Of a stretch of DNA of 64,000 nucleotides, positions 44,625-56,217 are shown piece after piece. The stretch is from NCBI RefSeq assembly GCF_017591425.1, contig NW_024466512.1:19285001-19349000 (forward strand), written 5' to 3'. The DNA comes from Ochotona curzoniae (taxonomy: Eukaryota; Chordata; Mammalia; Lagomorpha; Ochotonidae). The notes below the pieces were generated by a model. It saw nothing but the letters and a program-made list of their open reading frames with translations, was not told where the DNA came from and made no database searches. Position 1 is the first letter of the stretch; each line of letters opens with the position of its first letter. The translations under genes were made by a program, and so were the position numbers.

Positions 44625-44840
44625 AATATTAATAACAATAGTTAGCACTTGCTAAATATGTCATGTGCTAGGTCTTATGTGATAGCTATCTTTATAGAAC
44701 CTCTGAAGAGGGGATCTTTTACTGAAGGTTTATAGATCAGGAAACCACAGTTCCAAGAATTTCAACAACTAGATTCTGGCTAGGCTTGCTGGTGCTGAAA
44801 TTTAAGTTCAAGTCTGCTTTGCCCCAGCATTTAAAGAACT
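44625..44840 (-). repeat. MIR SINE, minus strand
   Basis: A nearly full MIR in reverse: aacaatagttagcacttgct, aaatatgtcatgtgctaggt, cttatgtgatagctatcttt, tatagatcaggaaaccacag, ttccaagaatttcaacaact, agattctggctaggcttgct. The order matches taatagctaacatttattga, gtgccaggcact, acagatgaggaaactgaggc and ttgcccaaggtc. Confidence 0.75.
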
Positions 44841-45257
44841 CAAAGCTTAACTGAACAACTTAGGGACAATGCAAGATAAAAAGGCCAGAAAGGCCAGAGG
44901 ACCAAAGGATCTTTGCAGACATCCAAGGCCAAGTGAAAAGAAGAGGGAGAATCCAGGGGGCCATGTAGCAGGGCAAGGTGGGGGTCCAAGAACCTGGCAA
45001 TTTGCTCTTGGAAGAAGCCACAGCTGTTTGTCAGCAGCTTTCTAAGGACTGATTTGACCTTGAATGTGGCACATGTACCATCACCACCATCCCCTGGTGT
45101 CTTACCACAGTCAAATCCACAGGGCGTAACTGCCCAACTCAATTTAGACATTTTGGAAAAAGAATATTGTCCCCTAGCAAAAATCAGTCTCCATTTCCTT
45201 ACCTGTTCTTTATATTTGGAGCCCTACCAGCCCCTCTCTTCTGGTTCCTTACTCAGT

Positions 45258-45350
45258 GTATAATACAGTCACCTTACTGTACTGCATATGTGGGTTGAAA
45301 TGTTGCATGTACCTAATAAAATGTACAGCTATTACATGTTCATCAAAAAC
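45258..45350 (+). mobile_element. Old L1 3'-terminal fragment
   Basis: The words gaaatgttgcatgtacctaa, taaaatgtacagctattaca, tgttcatcaaaaacc match the last bases of L1M elements (aaatatcacatgtaccccat, aaatatgtacaactattatg, tatcaataaaaa). No coding part remains. Confidence 0.65.
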
Positions 45351-46559
45351 CTTTTAAATGTTGTTTTAAGAATCAATTTCCCCTTAATGGAAATTATGTG
45401 ATAACTCTCTTGCTCTATTTCAGTATAGGGACCATTTTTTCCTTACCTGCATACATACGTGTGTGTCCTAAAATATGGTTAATTAGTGAGGCTCTAAGCA
45501 TGAATGTATAAAAGCTCTCAATTCTTGCTCATGTAACTTACAAATGCTGTGGCCTTGGTCCACCTTTTTAAGGACAAAGATTAAAGTATGTAAGTACCTA
45601 TTAAGTGCTATCTGTACCCTTTAGAATGAAAAAAATACTGCTAGGAAGAAATCTTAAATATTTGAAAATATATTTACCTTGATCATGTTTATAATACTAA
45701 TAATGCAGTATCACATAATATTCTATAAATATACACAATTTTATGTGTTAAACATTTTTAGATGATAACAAAGAAATGAAGGAAAAAAATTCATTTGTAA
45801 CGTCCATTGCCAGGGCTATTAAAACCCTTACAGAATTGTCACAGGGATGATTCATAACACTATAATCATAGAATTACAGGTAACATCAAAGGAGTTACAT
45901 ACACATCATTGTCTATGCAATGTAGGGGCAATTGCAACAGAGTACATGGCACCCACATAACATCAATCAAGGGTTGGGAAGTGGATGGGAAGGCATTTGA
46001 GAAGAAGTAATCCCTCCTCTGCAGCTTTCTGCCACTCCACCACAAGTAGGTCTGTCAGCTGTTGCAAACAGAACAGTTTTGGGCTTGAGGCAAGGATGGT
46101 TTGAGTATAGGATACAGGAAAACACTCCAAGAAGTATTCACACCTTAGTGCTACTTAAGACATCAAAGTACAAGGTTTCCTCAGGACACACCCACATTCC
46201 CTACACCAACCCATGCCCTACCATGCTGGGTTCATTATTCCCCTGAAAGCATCGCCTCGGATAGCAGAGTCACTGAGTGTTGGAAAGTTCTGCCCTGTGC
46301 TGGGAGGCAGCCTGAAATAGAATGTGTGCTCACTGCCAGGGAAGTCAGGGTTCTGAATGAGTCAGTTGGAGCAGTCAGTGTATTCACAGTGCTTCTCCCA
46401 GATTCCTAGGAGGAATCTCCCCTCTCCTCCAAGATGTAGAAGGCCATGACTTTGTTATCTGACTAGGCCTTCTGAGAGGCAAGCTTGATTTGGTGTTTTG
46501 TTCAGATAAATTCCCTGGAGCCTGAGGTACCAAGTCCCTCATCCGCACCTGCTTGTGGA
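45351..46559. other. AT-rich unique sequence, no gene seen
   Basis: The part from 45360 to 45800 is strongly AT-rich and has almost no long open frame. From 45960 composition returns to average. No repeat family is recognised with confidence. Confidence 0.45.
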
Positions 46560-46740
46560 GCCTACCACACAAGGCTGCTCACGTGGGGAGAATTTTTAAT
46601 TAAATATCAAAGAACTCAGAAGCTGTTATCATGAATGTTGCAAAGCTCACACCTTCGAAAGCTAAACCCTTTAGCCGCAGTGTTGACTTTCAGGAGCAAT
46701 TAGGTCCTGAGGGTTCCATCCTCAGGAATAGATTCATGCC
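46560..46740. promoter_or_regulatory. Candidate conserved noncoding block
   Basis: Repeat-free and information-rich: atttttaattaaatatcaaa, gctgttatcatgaatgttgc, acaccttcgaaagctaaacc, ctttagccgcagtgttgact. The ttaattaa core is a homeodomain-type site. Function is only inferred. Confidence 0.3.
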
Positions 46741-46800
46741 GTCATGAATGGATTAACATGGATTTGATATAAAAATGAGTTCTGCCCTCTCCTGGTCTCT

Positions 46801-46848
46801 CTCGCTTGCTTTCTCTCTCGCTTGCTTTCTCTCAACTTGCTTGTTTTC
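46801..46848. repeat. 16-bp pyrimidine-rich repeat, three units
   Basis: The unit ctcgcttgctttctct occurs twice exactly at 46801 and 46817, with a third diverged copy at 46833. It lies in a CT-rich patch and is probably a slippage product. Confidence 0.85.
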
Positions 46849-47244
46849 TGCCATGGAATGATGCATGCATAGATTTCAAGAATTTTTTGCATCAAAATAA
46901 ACATATATTTTAGCTGTATTTCCCATGGACTTTTGGAGTGCCCCCCACATGCATGTGCACACACACACACAGAAACAGCTGCTGTTCTTGGATGGATGGA
47001 TAGAGCACAGAACAGGAGGAACAAGTGCCATATTGAGATTTAATTGTGTGAACTCAGGGACTCAGAACCTTTGCAGGATGATGCCCTTTAGGAACTTGTT
47101 CCACAGCCCAAGGAGACTCTTGGCAATTGATTCCCTAGAGGAAGAAAGTAAACTCCCAGAGTGAGAACAGAGGTTTGATGCTGCCAGTGATGTGGATCTG
47201 ACCCAAGGCACTGCCCTTGCCCAGTCTCTATACTACATTATTTG

Positions 47245-47480
47245 GGCTCCATTAATTAACACCTGTTAAGAGCTCAGAGAATTTACCGTATGCATTGAGT
47301 TTTGCAGGCATTAGTTCATTTAACTCCCCAATAGTCCTGAGTTAGATGCCACTGTTTGGTCTTATTTCACAGTGAATGTTTTGAAACCCAAATAAATTAA
47401 AAACAAAACTGTCCTTAGTACACACAGGTAACGGAGAATCAGGCTTCAATCCCTATTATTTCCAACTCCTCACCCAGATT
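47245..47480 (-). repeat. MIR SINE, minus strand
   Basis: Reverse MIR: cattaattaacacctgttaa, ttttgcaggcattagttcat, ttaactccccaatagtcctg, agttagatgccactgtttgg, then acacacaggtaacggagaat and caggcttcaatccc. It matches taactcatttaatcctcac, gaggtaggtactatta and gctagtaagtggcagagc. Confidence 0.7.
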
Positions 47481-48339
47481 TAATCTCACACTCTACTGAT
47501 CCTGGAAATCCTCTCCACTTAACTATCCTTCAGGACAGCAGGTGTAGTCAAAGCCTCTTTGGGGGAAGTACAAAGCCAGCAGCTGGGAAGTTCCAGAGTC
47601 TTAGAGATGACCCAGTGGGAGGGATGGTACTCAGAAAGGAAGGAAATGGCAATGGAGTTGGAGAGAAAGACTGGTGTCCTGTGGATGTGGTAATACCCAG
47701 CAGAGGTAGAAATATGCCAGTTGATCTGGTATAGTCCCTGGCAGCAATGCCCAACTGAAGCCCACAGAAGCCAACCAGGCTTGAATGCAAACTCACCCAA
47801 GGCACTGCCTGAGAACAAATAAGGGCCTTTAAGTACAATCCCGGGGGCATAGTACTAGCAGGAGGGGGTGAGATCTAGGAAAGCTTATGGGAGTTGCTGA
47901 TGTCATGGCCCACTGCCATCAACAGGCAATAACACCTTGATATTCACACCTCAGAAGGAACAACCTTATGCCAAGTGTAACTAATTTTTGAGTAAGCCTT
48001 ATTTCTTTCAATTCCCAGGGCCAAATCAGACAACCAAAAATGTTTGCACTTTTTGTTTTCATCAGGGTAAGTTTTAGTTACCTAACCCCATATTCCTAAA
48101 CCTTGGTCAATATTTATAAGCTGGTTAAACTTTAGGCATTCCAAGTGCCTGATCAGGTCTGACCATCCAGGGAAATAACTACTCACACCCTTGTGAGCAG
48201 AACCCAGTGTATGCATCCCTCGGGCTCATGCAGCTGTATCCTCAACATTCACTTGTAGACAAAACTCCCTGTGGACCATAGAGTTGACAGTTGACAAACC
48301 TGGCCTAACTTTCATTTAACAGATGCCATGTGGTAAAGT
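47481..48339. other. Unique sequence, no gene seen
   Basis: Two overlapping minus-strand frames of 99 and 100 codons cover 47519-47850 in different frames. Neither has a recognisable domain. No named repeat. Confidence 0.45.
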
Positions 48340-48545
48340 GCTGGCCTGGCAGTGCCCTGTGGCTTCAGCAATTGGGCAGGAAGGCTAATTAGGCGGCCTG
48401 GGAGCCTGGGGGAAATGCTGACAGACTCAATGAGCAGCAAGTGCATAATCTCACAGGGAAAGCCGGCATCACACAACGCAGAGGAGCAGCAGGTTGGAGG
48501 CAGCAGAAGTGCAAACAGGTATTCTCTGAAAAACCCTTCACCTGG
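48340..48545. promoter_or_regulatory. Candidate conserved noncoding block
   Basis: A repeat-free stretch with ggctaattaggcggcc, aaatgctgacagactcaatg, agtgcataatctcacaggga and aaagccggcatcacacaacg. It has some CpG and a taatta core. Frames of 81, 83 and 66 codons overlap on both strands, which argues against coding. Confidence 0.3.
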
Positions 48546-48904
48546 TGACTTCTCCAACTTTTATTCTTGGGGTGATTGCAAGGTGGCATTAGAGAAACCC
48601 TAGGACTAGGGACTATGCTGACATTTTCTTAGGGCCTCATGCTACTCAAAGGAACCAGAAATGGGTGTGTGGTGGAGGTGATGGGTAGTAGGTGTCACGG
48701 GCCCTCCTGAGGCACCCTGCCACTGTCACCTGAAATCAAGGTGACAGCAGTGCAAGGGCAGAATGTACTCTGTACTCCTTATCTTCAATAGGCAACTCCA
48801 AGGGCAACTCCTTATCAACATCAGCAGCAAATGATGACTTGCTCAAGGCCACTCACTCTCAGCTCACGAAGGAGTAGGAAGCATAGATGAAGTGTATCTG
48901 ATTC

Positions 48905-49560
48905 TAACATCCTGTCCAATAAGGTACTGGGAAAACTTAAAGCCCTGTTCCTATAATGTGGCAACCCCACCACTAGCCACATATCCAAAGAAAATGAGAT
49001 TGGTATATGGGAGGAACATCTGTACTCTTGTTACCATTGCAGCCGAAGCTTCAAAGCAGCCAAACTATGGCATCAACCCAAGTGTCCATCAACAAATGAA
49101 TAGATATAGAAAATATGTAAAAAACAATAAACACAATGGAATATTATACAACCATAATAAAGAAATCCTATCACCTGCCACAACATGGAGGAGAATGAGC
49201 ATGATGCAAAATGCAATTAGGCACAGAAAGACACAGACCACATAAGCTCACTTGCATTGAAAGTATTTAAGAAACGGAAAAGCCTTGTAGTTTCTAGGGG
49301 TTGGGGAGAAGGGCAGTGATTGGGAGATTTTGGTCAAATGACACAATATTTTAGTTAAGAGAAGTAAATTCAAGAGATCAACTGTACAACATGGTGCCTA
49401 CAATTAATGACAGAATGTTTTATGTTTAAAAACCACAAACAGTTAGATTTTTAAATATTCTTGTCACCAAAACAGATAACTACAAAATAATATGCATGTT
49501 AAGTAGTTTAATACCATTTTTCATGTATTTTAAACCATATTATAAACCACAAGTATATAT
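48905..49560 (+). mobile_element. Old L1 (L1M-type) 3' end
   Basis: Clear L1M 3' text: ccacatatccaaagaaaatg, tgtactcttgttaccattgc, caagtgtccatcaacaaatg, aatggaatattatacaacca, cacaacatggaggagaatga, gcacagaaagacacagacca, ctaggggttggggagaaggg. The 117-codon frame at 48892-49245 is remnant L1 text, not a host gene. A minus-strand CSINE lies directly at its end. Confidence 0.88.
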
Positions 49561-49564
49561 AATT

Positions 49565-49887
49565 TTTTAAAGATTTTTTTTTTCATTTGAGAGGCAGATT
49601 TACAGAGAGCAGATGCAGAGAAAAAGATCTTCTGTCTGCTGGTTCACTCCCCAGCTGGAAATAATGGCCAGAGCTAAACTTTTCCAAAGCCAGGAGCCAA
49701 GAGCTTCTTCTGGGTCTGCCACACAGGCACAGGGTCCCAAGACTTTGAGCCATCTTCTACTGCCTTTCTAGACCACAGGCAGAAAGCTGGATGAGAAGTG
49801 GGGCAGCCTGGACATGAACTTATACCCATATGGGATCCCGGCACATGCAAGACAAAGATTTAGCCACTGAGCCATCACACTGGGCCC
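49565..49887 (-). repeat. CSINE, minus strand, full length
   Basis: Reverse C repeat starting with the T-rich tail tttaaagatttttttttt, then tttgagaggcagatttacag, ctgctggttcactccccagc, aaagccaggagccaagagct, gggtctgccacacaggcaca, atacccatatgggatcccgg, and the head actgagccatcacactgggc. Insertion was at or next to the L1 3' end, a typical A-rich target. Confidence 0.92.
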
Positions 49888-49924
49888 AATAGATACAGTT
49901 TTTGTCAATTAAGACATCTGTAAA

Positions 49925-49930
<6 letters not shown>

Positions 49931-49959
<29 letters not shown>
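49931..49959. repeat. (AG)n microsatellite
   Basis: About 14 uninterrupted AG units, preceded by aaaacacac. The frame reading it as Arg-Glu repeats is not a gene. Confidence 0.95.
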
Positions 49960-49963
<4 letters not shown>

Positions 49964-51059
49964 ATTTAGGCTCCTTGATCATTTCCCAGGTTTTTCTGAG
50001 AACAAAGAAGCTTCCCCCACTGATGGTGAGATCACTGTCTTGAGAAAGGCCCACACAGGCACACAGGGCGTCAGGTCACCTTGGTGTCCCGAGAGCCAGG
50101 GCACAGGGAGCAGTGTGAGTCAATCCCACTAACACAATACAAGAAAACCCTTGGAAAGCAGGACCAGTGGACACTAGGCTACACAGAGAATAAAATGTTC
50201 CTTAATTTTTCATTCCTTGAAACACACCTTCTTTCTGATGTGTTGTGACTCAGGACATCACAGGAGCACACCAGGTGTGAAAATCTGATTTCGATTTAAT
50301 AAATGCATTCACACGCTTCCTAGACCTTGGCGGAAACATTAAATTACAGTGGTTTCCAACTATTTCTGAAAACTAAAATATATAAAACTTGGATGAATCT
50401 TTGTTTCATTGGCATATCTTTATTTCCTTGCATATCTGCCAAATTGAAAAAAATATACTGTTAGGTTTGGAGGCTGAGCAGTGAGTAGACTATCATGGGG
50501 TTTAGCACAAAGTATGTAACATAGGACACAGCATTGAGTGCTGTCTTAATGACATGGGATCAGGATTCAGAACAGAGTTTGAGGATGTGATCTTGACATC
50601 AGTTAGCCTGTGAACTGAACAAAGTAAAAAAGTAAAGGAGAATTAAAAGGTCCCTGGAACAATGCCTGGCAGGACATGCATTCTGTAAACATCAGCTTCT
50701 GCACAACAAATAGTTTTTAAAAAAGAAGATAAAGAGCAGACAAGTTACTGAAGGAAGCCAGTAAGTGCTCAGGGCATGAATCTCCTGGACTTCCCTCCCA
50801 GCTCCCCTTCCTGTCCCCATCCAGGCGACGAGGGACCAGGATGAATGGCAATGAAGAGGTACAACCAATCTCAGGCTTCCCCATAAACCAAAGACAAAAA
50901 TAATTTTGAGTTTCCTTCAATCTGGGGTCAAAGTAGTGCTCTGTAAAGTTTGCGTCAGCATCATGCAGATGTGAATTATCCAGGCACCTGAGGTTAATTT
51001 TAAGAGTGTTGCTAAAATGTTGTTCTGTTTGATTGTGCCTGCTGCCCAAAGCGAGAGCC
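49960..51059. other. Unique sequence, possibly conserved in parts
   Basis: The stretch 50200-50470 (ctgattttcgatttaat-like tctgatttcgatttaataaa, cttggcggaaacattaaatt) and 50925-51050 (aagtttgcgtcagcatcatg) contain no known repeat and are AT-rich with few low-complexity runs. No gene is recognised. The tandem array begins near 51060. Confidence 0.4.
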
Positions 51060-54000
51060 AGCCACTGCCATGGGCACATTGGCTTGTGGGGACCTGAGGG
51101 TGCAGGCTTGCAGGGAACCTAAGGGATAGCACTGGCAAGACATGTGGGGATCTTGGGGCTCATGCCAAGGCAGGCAAATTGAGCGTGGGGATTTCCTGGG
51201 AGGGGCAGAGGAAGGGAAAGGAGAAGCCCAGGTTGAAATTCTGGCATAGTGTGCTGGTGGAACAGGCTTGGGGAACATTGAATGGGCTTGGATCTTGAGT
51301 GGGCAGAGGGGTAAGGTCCCAGGCCAGCATACATGCCAGGAGCTTGGTACCCTAATGGCCAGGCAGAGCTTCAGGCCAGCATACCACCTCACCGGAAGAC
51401 TGGGGTTTGGAACACTGGGCTGGGGAACTCATATGTTCCCAGGCACAGGGACTGTGGGTTGGCCAGGGAAGAGGGTAAGGAGATGTATGGGAGGGAGGGG
51501 AGGACCACTGAGGAAGTATGTTGCAGATGAGGAATGACTTTTGAGGGACTGCCATCAACAAGGACCCTGTACTTGCTTGTAAGCATGGGGGCTGAGACCA
51601 AGTGGTTTGGAGGGGGGAACTGCAGGACATTTAAGGGTCAGAGTGATATACCATCCCATGTGGAAGACCTGAGCTGGGCTAGTTGGCCTGGATCACTACT
51701 GACCACCACTCACTAAAGCTAAACCTGGGGGCCTACTTGGTAGGACTAGATCACAGCACCCACCAGCAAGAGTCAGAACAGAGGATGGGTAATGTTCGAC
51801 TACATCATAACACTAACCAGCATGCAAAAGAACCAGGTCTGGGAGCAGATTCTGTGTGGGATATGTAGGCCTACCCCTGTGGAACTGTAATTTCTGCTGG
51901 TTTGCTTAAAAGCTTGGGGTAGTGACAGGCTAAACTAAGCATGACCATGGAACCTGCTAACACTCATGGCTGCTGGGGTTAGGAACAGATCTGGCTGGTC
52001 TAGGCTGCAGCACCTATAGGCACACACAAGTATAGGGTGTGGAATGGGCCAAACTGAAACATCCACCAACTCATACAAAGCCTGGGATGGAAGGGAAGAC
52101 AATGATGGATAAGCCCTAGAACCTGCTGGCAAGTGTGAGATGTGAGATTTGGGTCTGGGAGTTGACTTGTTGGGGAAACCTGGAAAACTCCCCTGGTGGA
52201 CCATAGCTCCCAGTGGTTAGCATGTGAGGCCTGGCTGTTGGTTAGAATCGGTAAGGTAGCTCTACCATCAGCAAGTGTGTAGGTTAATTCTAGAAGGGGT
52301 TGGACCTGGCAGGGTCAGGCAGAGCCTGGCCAAACCTTAGTACATTGGCACATGCAGGAACCAGGATGGAGTGCAGGTCATGCTAAACTAAGCTACCACA
52401 TCTACTGGTTTGTATGAGCCAGGGATGGGAACAGACTAGACGGTGCTTGGCTGTAGCAACCAATAGTGAGAGCTGAGACTGGGGACAGGTCAGGACAGGC
52501 CAGGCTGAAAGATCCAATGTCAAAGGCCAAGACAGGGGATGGGCTAATGCCAAGCAGGGCTGGAGCAACCACTGGCACATGCAAGATCTGTGGCTGGGAA
52601 CTCGCCCAGCTAGAGAACTAAGGGGGATGTTCTGGCTGGGTTGTGGTTCCCACTAGTGAGTGCAAGAGCTGGAACAGGGTTGGCAATCTAGGCTGGACAT
52701 GACTGCAGTGTCCCTCAGCATGGATATGGACTGGATCTGGTGTGTGCCAGACTGGGCTAGACCCCAGCACCCAGTGGTGCTCCTGAGAGCCAGAGTTGGT
52801 ATAGAATAGGCTGGGATGGGTCTTGGCACTAACTGAACCACATGAAATCTGTGTCTGGGAGTGGACCAGATGTGGCAGGGCTGTAACACCCAACAATAAT
52901 AACCAGAATGGGTATGAGCTGGTGGTATAAGGCCACTTTCCTGCCAGCACAGGAGGCAGACTAAGTCAGTGTAGGCCAAGGACCCACCAGAGTACATGAG
53001 ATCAGCCACTGGAAAGAGACCTGATAGAAGAGCTTAGGGAACTCCTATGTCATGAAGCAGTCCCTGCAGGTTAGGACAAGAACCAAGGTTAAGAGCAGCC
53101 CAGATGAGGCCAGTTACAGTACCTGCTGGTATACATGTGGGTCAGCTCTGGTGGTAGGCCAGGCTGGGCCATTTCATAACAGCTACTGGCAGATGTGAGA
53201 ACCAGGACAGAGTGCAGGACAGGCTTGGTTGGGCCGAACCACCAGCTGGTTCATATTAGGGCCAGGACCAGGGTCTGGCTAGGCTAGACTAGGCTGCAGC
53301 ACTTACCTGCATGAGCTGGAACTAGGGAAAGACCAGGCAAAGGCTAAGGTGAGACGGACCATGCCAGATCGGGGTGCAGCACCCACCAGCACACATGAAA
53401 CCCAGGGTAGAGGGGTGCAAGCCTGGTAGCAGGGCAGTAAGGACTCCCTTACTGGGTCACTGCACCAACTGGTAAGCATGAAAACTGGGACTGGGGACAG
53501 ACCAAATCAGGCAGGGCTATAATACCTGTTGGCCTGCATGTGAACTGGGATAGGGGAAGAGTCATGCTGGGCTAACCTGCATCCACTGGTACATGCATGA
53601 GCCAGAATAAGTGCAGGCTGGTTGGGCTTTGCTGCAGCATCAGCTGGCAAGTGCTGGGACTGGGGGTAAGTCCTGTCAAGCTAGACTGCAGAGCCAACTG
53701 TACAGTACACGATCCGGGCCTGGGAGTGGGTTCATTAAGGAAACTATGGGCACCTCTCTGATGGGCTGCAGCTCCCACAGGTGAGCTTAAGAACCAAGGC
53801 TGGGGATAAGTCTGGCTAGATAGGCAGTGGCACCCGCCAGCATGAGTGTGTGCTGGATAGTGGGGTTGGTTAGATTGAGCTAGGCTTCAATGACCATTGA
53901 TGTGCATGACAGCTGAATAGAATGTGGGACAGACTGGACCAGCACATATTGCAAGCACAGAAACCACGGCTAGGAGCAGGCCTGGTGGAGGTTACTGGGA

Positions 54001-54250
54001 GTCCCTCTGACTAGGCTGCAGTTCCTGTTGGTGTACATGAAGGCCGCGTATGTAGTGGGCTGGGTTGGGCTGGGCCATATAGCACCCCTTAGTTTGCATA
54101 AGAGATGAGGCTAGAGAAAGAACTTACCCAGCAGTTTCAACTACCAGTGTATGCTTAGGCTGAAGTGGGTGACAGATAGAGACAGACCCTGTACTGGCAA
54201 GCACACCCAAGAGTCAGGTCTGGGATCACCTCAGACAAGATTTCTTTGGT
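51060..54250 (+). repeat. Degenerate 55-60 bp tandem array, about 3.2 kb
   Basis: A G-rich text recurs throughout: a ccactggcacacatgagagc-like block, then aggactggggacagg, then ctgggctgcagcacc. Anchor words near ctggcacatg recur at about 52343, 52401, 52461, 52514, 52569, 53122, 53184, 53240, 53530, 53585 and 53640, giving steps mostly of 53-63 bp. From about 51060 to 51800 units are more eroded and some anchors are missed. A longer unit carrying an extra block ending in ctgcagctcccac recurs at wider spacing. Short open frames are incidental. I know no named satellite with this unit. Confidence 0.8.
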
Positions 54251-54845
54251 GAAAACCCAAACTGAACTGCTGGACTCAGAACTCCAACCATGGGGAAAAT
54301 CGCAGGCCCTGTGAACTGCATGTGGAGTGCATGTGTCAGAATTGGGCCTCCTCAGTGGCTAAAATGGAGCAGGGGCTGGAATACCAGATGTACAGAAAGG
54401 ATATGGCAGCCTATTGGGGTCTGCAGAGAATATCTGGTACCACCACAGAGGAAGGAAAGCAGAATAAATTGGAAAACTACCTCAGCTAAGAATTGACAGC
54501 AAATACCTGGGCCGGCTATGTCAGCCAATGGACCTTGGAAGGATTTCCTCATCCTTGGATCAGTAAGATCAACAGCATTTCAGAACTACCAAAATCACTT
54601 AAGCAGAACCCTCAAAACATGCTCCACATCGAGGACTCTGGGATGGCATTGGGTAGCCATTTCCCATTCCCTGGGTACCAAGATGGTTGGGAGGCTGAGT
54701 GTGGCTTCTCGCTTTTTCTCTTCCCTTTGCCCAGATACAGGAGAAAGAAAAAGAAAACTTGGAAACAATGGTCTCATCCACTTTCCTCTAATCCTCGACC
54801 CTTCCTATCCTAACCAACTATGAAAACATCACCAAAGATAAAATT
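54251..54845 (+). repeat. Non-tandem tail adjoining the array, possible L1 3' end
   Basis: Immediately after the array the periodicity stops. The segment ends in a purine-rich aggagaaagaaaaagaaaac block, a ctatgaaaacatcaccaaag block and gataaaatttttttaaa. A G/A-rich tract followed by an A/T-rich terminus is how L1 3' ends look, so array and tail may be one 3' untranslated region. It does not resemble the L1 end at 3139-3346. Overlapping frames of 106 and 101 codons at 54493-54823 have no domain I recognise. Confidence 0.45.
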
Positions 54846-56217
54846 TTTTTAAATGTGAAAAATGTATTTTTCTTTTTGTTCCTTCAATAATCCAAACCAT
54901 GCCTTTAGTCCCACTTGGATTGGGGCATTTAAACATGATAAACAAGCAAAGGAAGCAGTTCAGGGGATGCTGTCTATTTGCCAACTGGATGAAAAGAAAA
55001 TAATTTCTGCATGCTATACCCCAACAGAACCGGAACTAGGTGGGGATACCTAATGTAGACAGGAAGTGAAAATCACGATGGGGAAGGTAGGAGAAAGCTG
55101 TGGCTCACAGCTCTCACAGCTGCCTTCCCACTGGGCCTCAACTGCAGGAAGGGGGCCCATTCTTATTCAGAAGCAACACCAAGGGGGCCAATGGAGTATG
55201 TGAGGGGAACAGATGTCTTGATTTCCTCCCTGGGCTCCTTAATGCTGCTTTCAGCTTAATGAGCCAACTGTGCTGCCTCACACCTGGATGGGATTCTGAA
55301 GTCCCAAGCACACGCCTGGGCTCCCTTGCGAGGTGCCTCCAGACCCTCCCTGCTCTCCAGCTCTGCCCGAGCTGCAAGAACTTAGACTAGGCAGCTGGTG
55401 GGCCTCGCTTGGGATTCAGGGCTGCAGCCAGCCTTCCAACAAGAGCACCAGATGCTGGACCTTATCCGCCACTTTGGGACCCTACCAAGCTGTAGTCGTG
55501 AGAGGGGAAGGGCAGGGAGATTAACAGAGTTTAGTAAGTAAAAACACTTGGCACAGAGCCCAAACCTGTTAGTTCTCAATCTCTGAGAACACTTCATGAA
55601 AAACATGTGCAGGAAAATGCAATTAAAAATGGGTTTATTGTCAAGTACAGACAAAAACTACAATTATGCACAGATTTTTTTTTCTGATATGCATGTTTCA
55701 TGAGCTTTTGGAAAACCCCTCCTAGGCTTGGATTTCAACAAATGTTGCACCAAAAAACAAAACAAAACAAACTTTTCTTTTAGCGCCATCTTCTATGAAC
55801 CTTTTGAAGTACTCTCAGAAATGCTGGTCCCCATACATCTACCTGGTGTGGTATTAGGGAGACTTTGAAAAGCTTGAGAGTACATCTGCCCCATCCCTGG
55901 CCAGCTGAAAGACCTCAGGATCCCTTCTAAGCCTCTCAGGGCTGTTTTTCCTCATCTGGAAAAAGTGGACAATTTATTTCCTATGTTATAGGACTATGAT
56001 AGGAACTGGTAACATAATACTTGGCCAATGCTTCACAAATTGCCCCCACAGGTGGAATTCACATTTCCGTTACTATCATTAACACGGAGAATTTTATACA
56101 AGACAGAGTTCCTAACCTCTAAGCTGGTCTTTATAAGCCCCTTACTGCTTTGTTCATTGACTAAGAAAAACACTTTAGGGCAAATGGCTACTTTGAATTT
56201 AATAGAATTGTATTTTT
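54846..56217. other. Unique sequence; possible conserved block at 54860-55060
   Basis: The block tttaaacatgataaacaagc, aaaggaagcagttcagggga lies in an open frame of 63 codons (54862-55053), but there is no splice or domain evidence. The later part to 56217 holds overlapping frames on both strands and an imperfect (caaaa) run near 55756. No gene is called. Confidence 0.4.

Noticed and set aside
51060..54250. CRISPR array
   Set aside because: The repeats are degenerate with no constant repeat and unique spacer alternation, and the host is a mammal.
54862..55053. Small coding exon of 63 codons
   Set aside because: No homolog recognised, no clear splice signals and no neighbouring exon. It is better treated as possible noncoding conservation.
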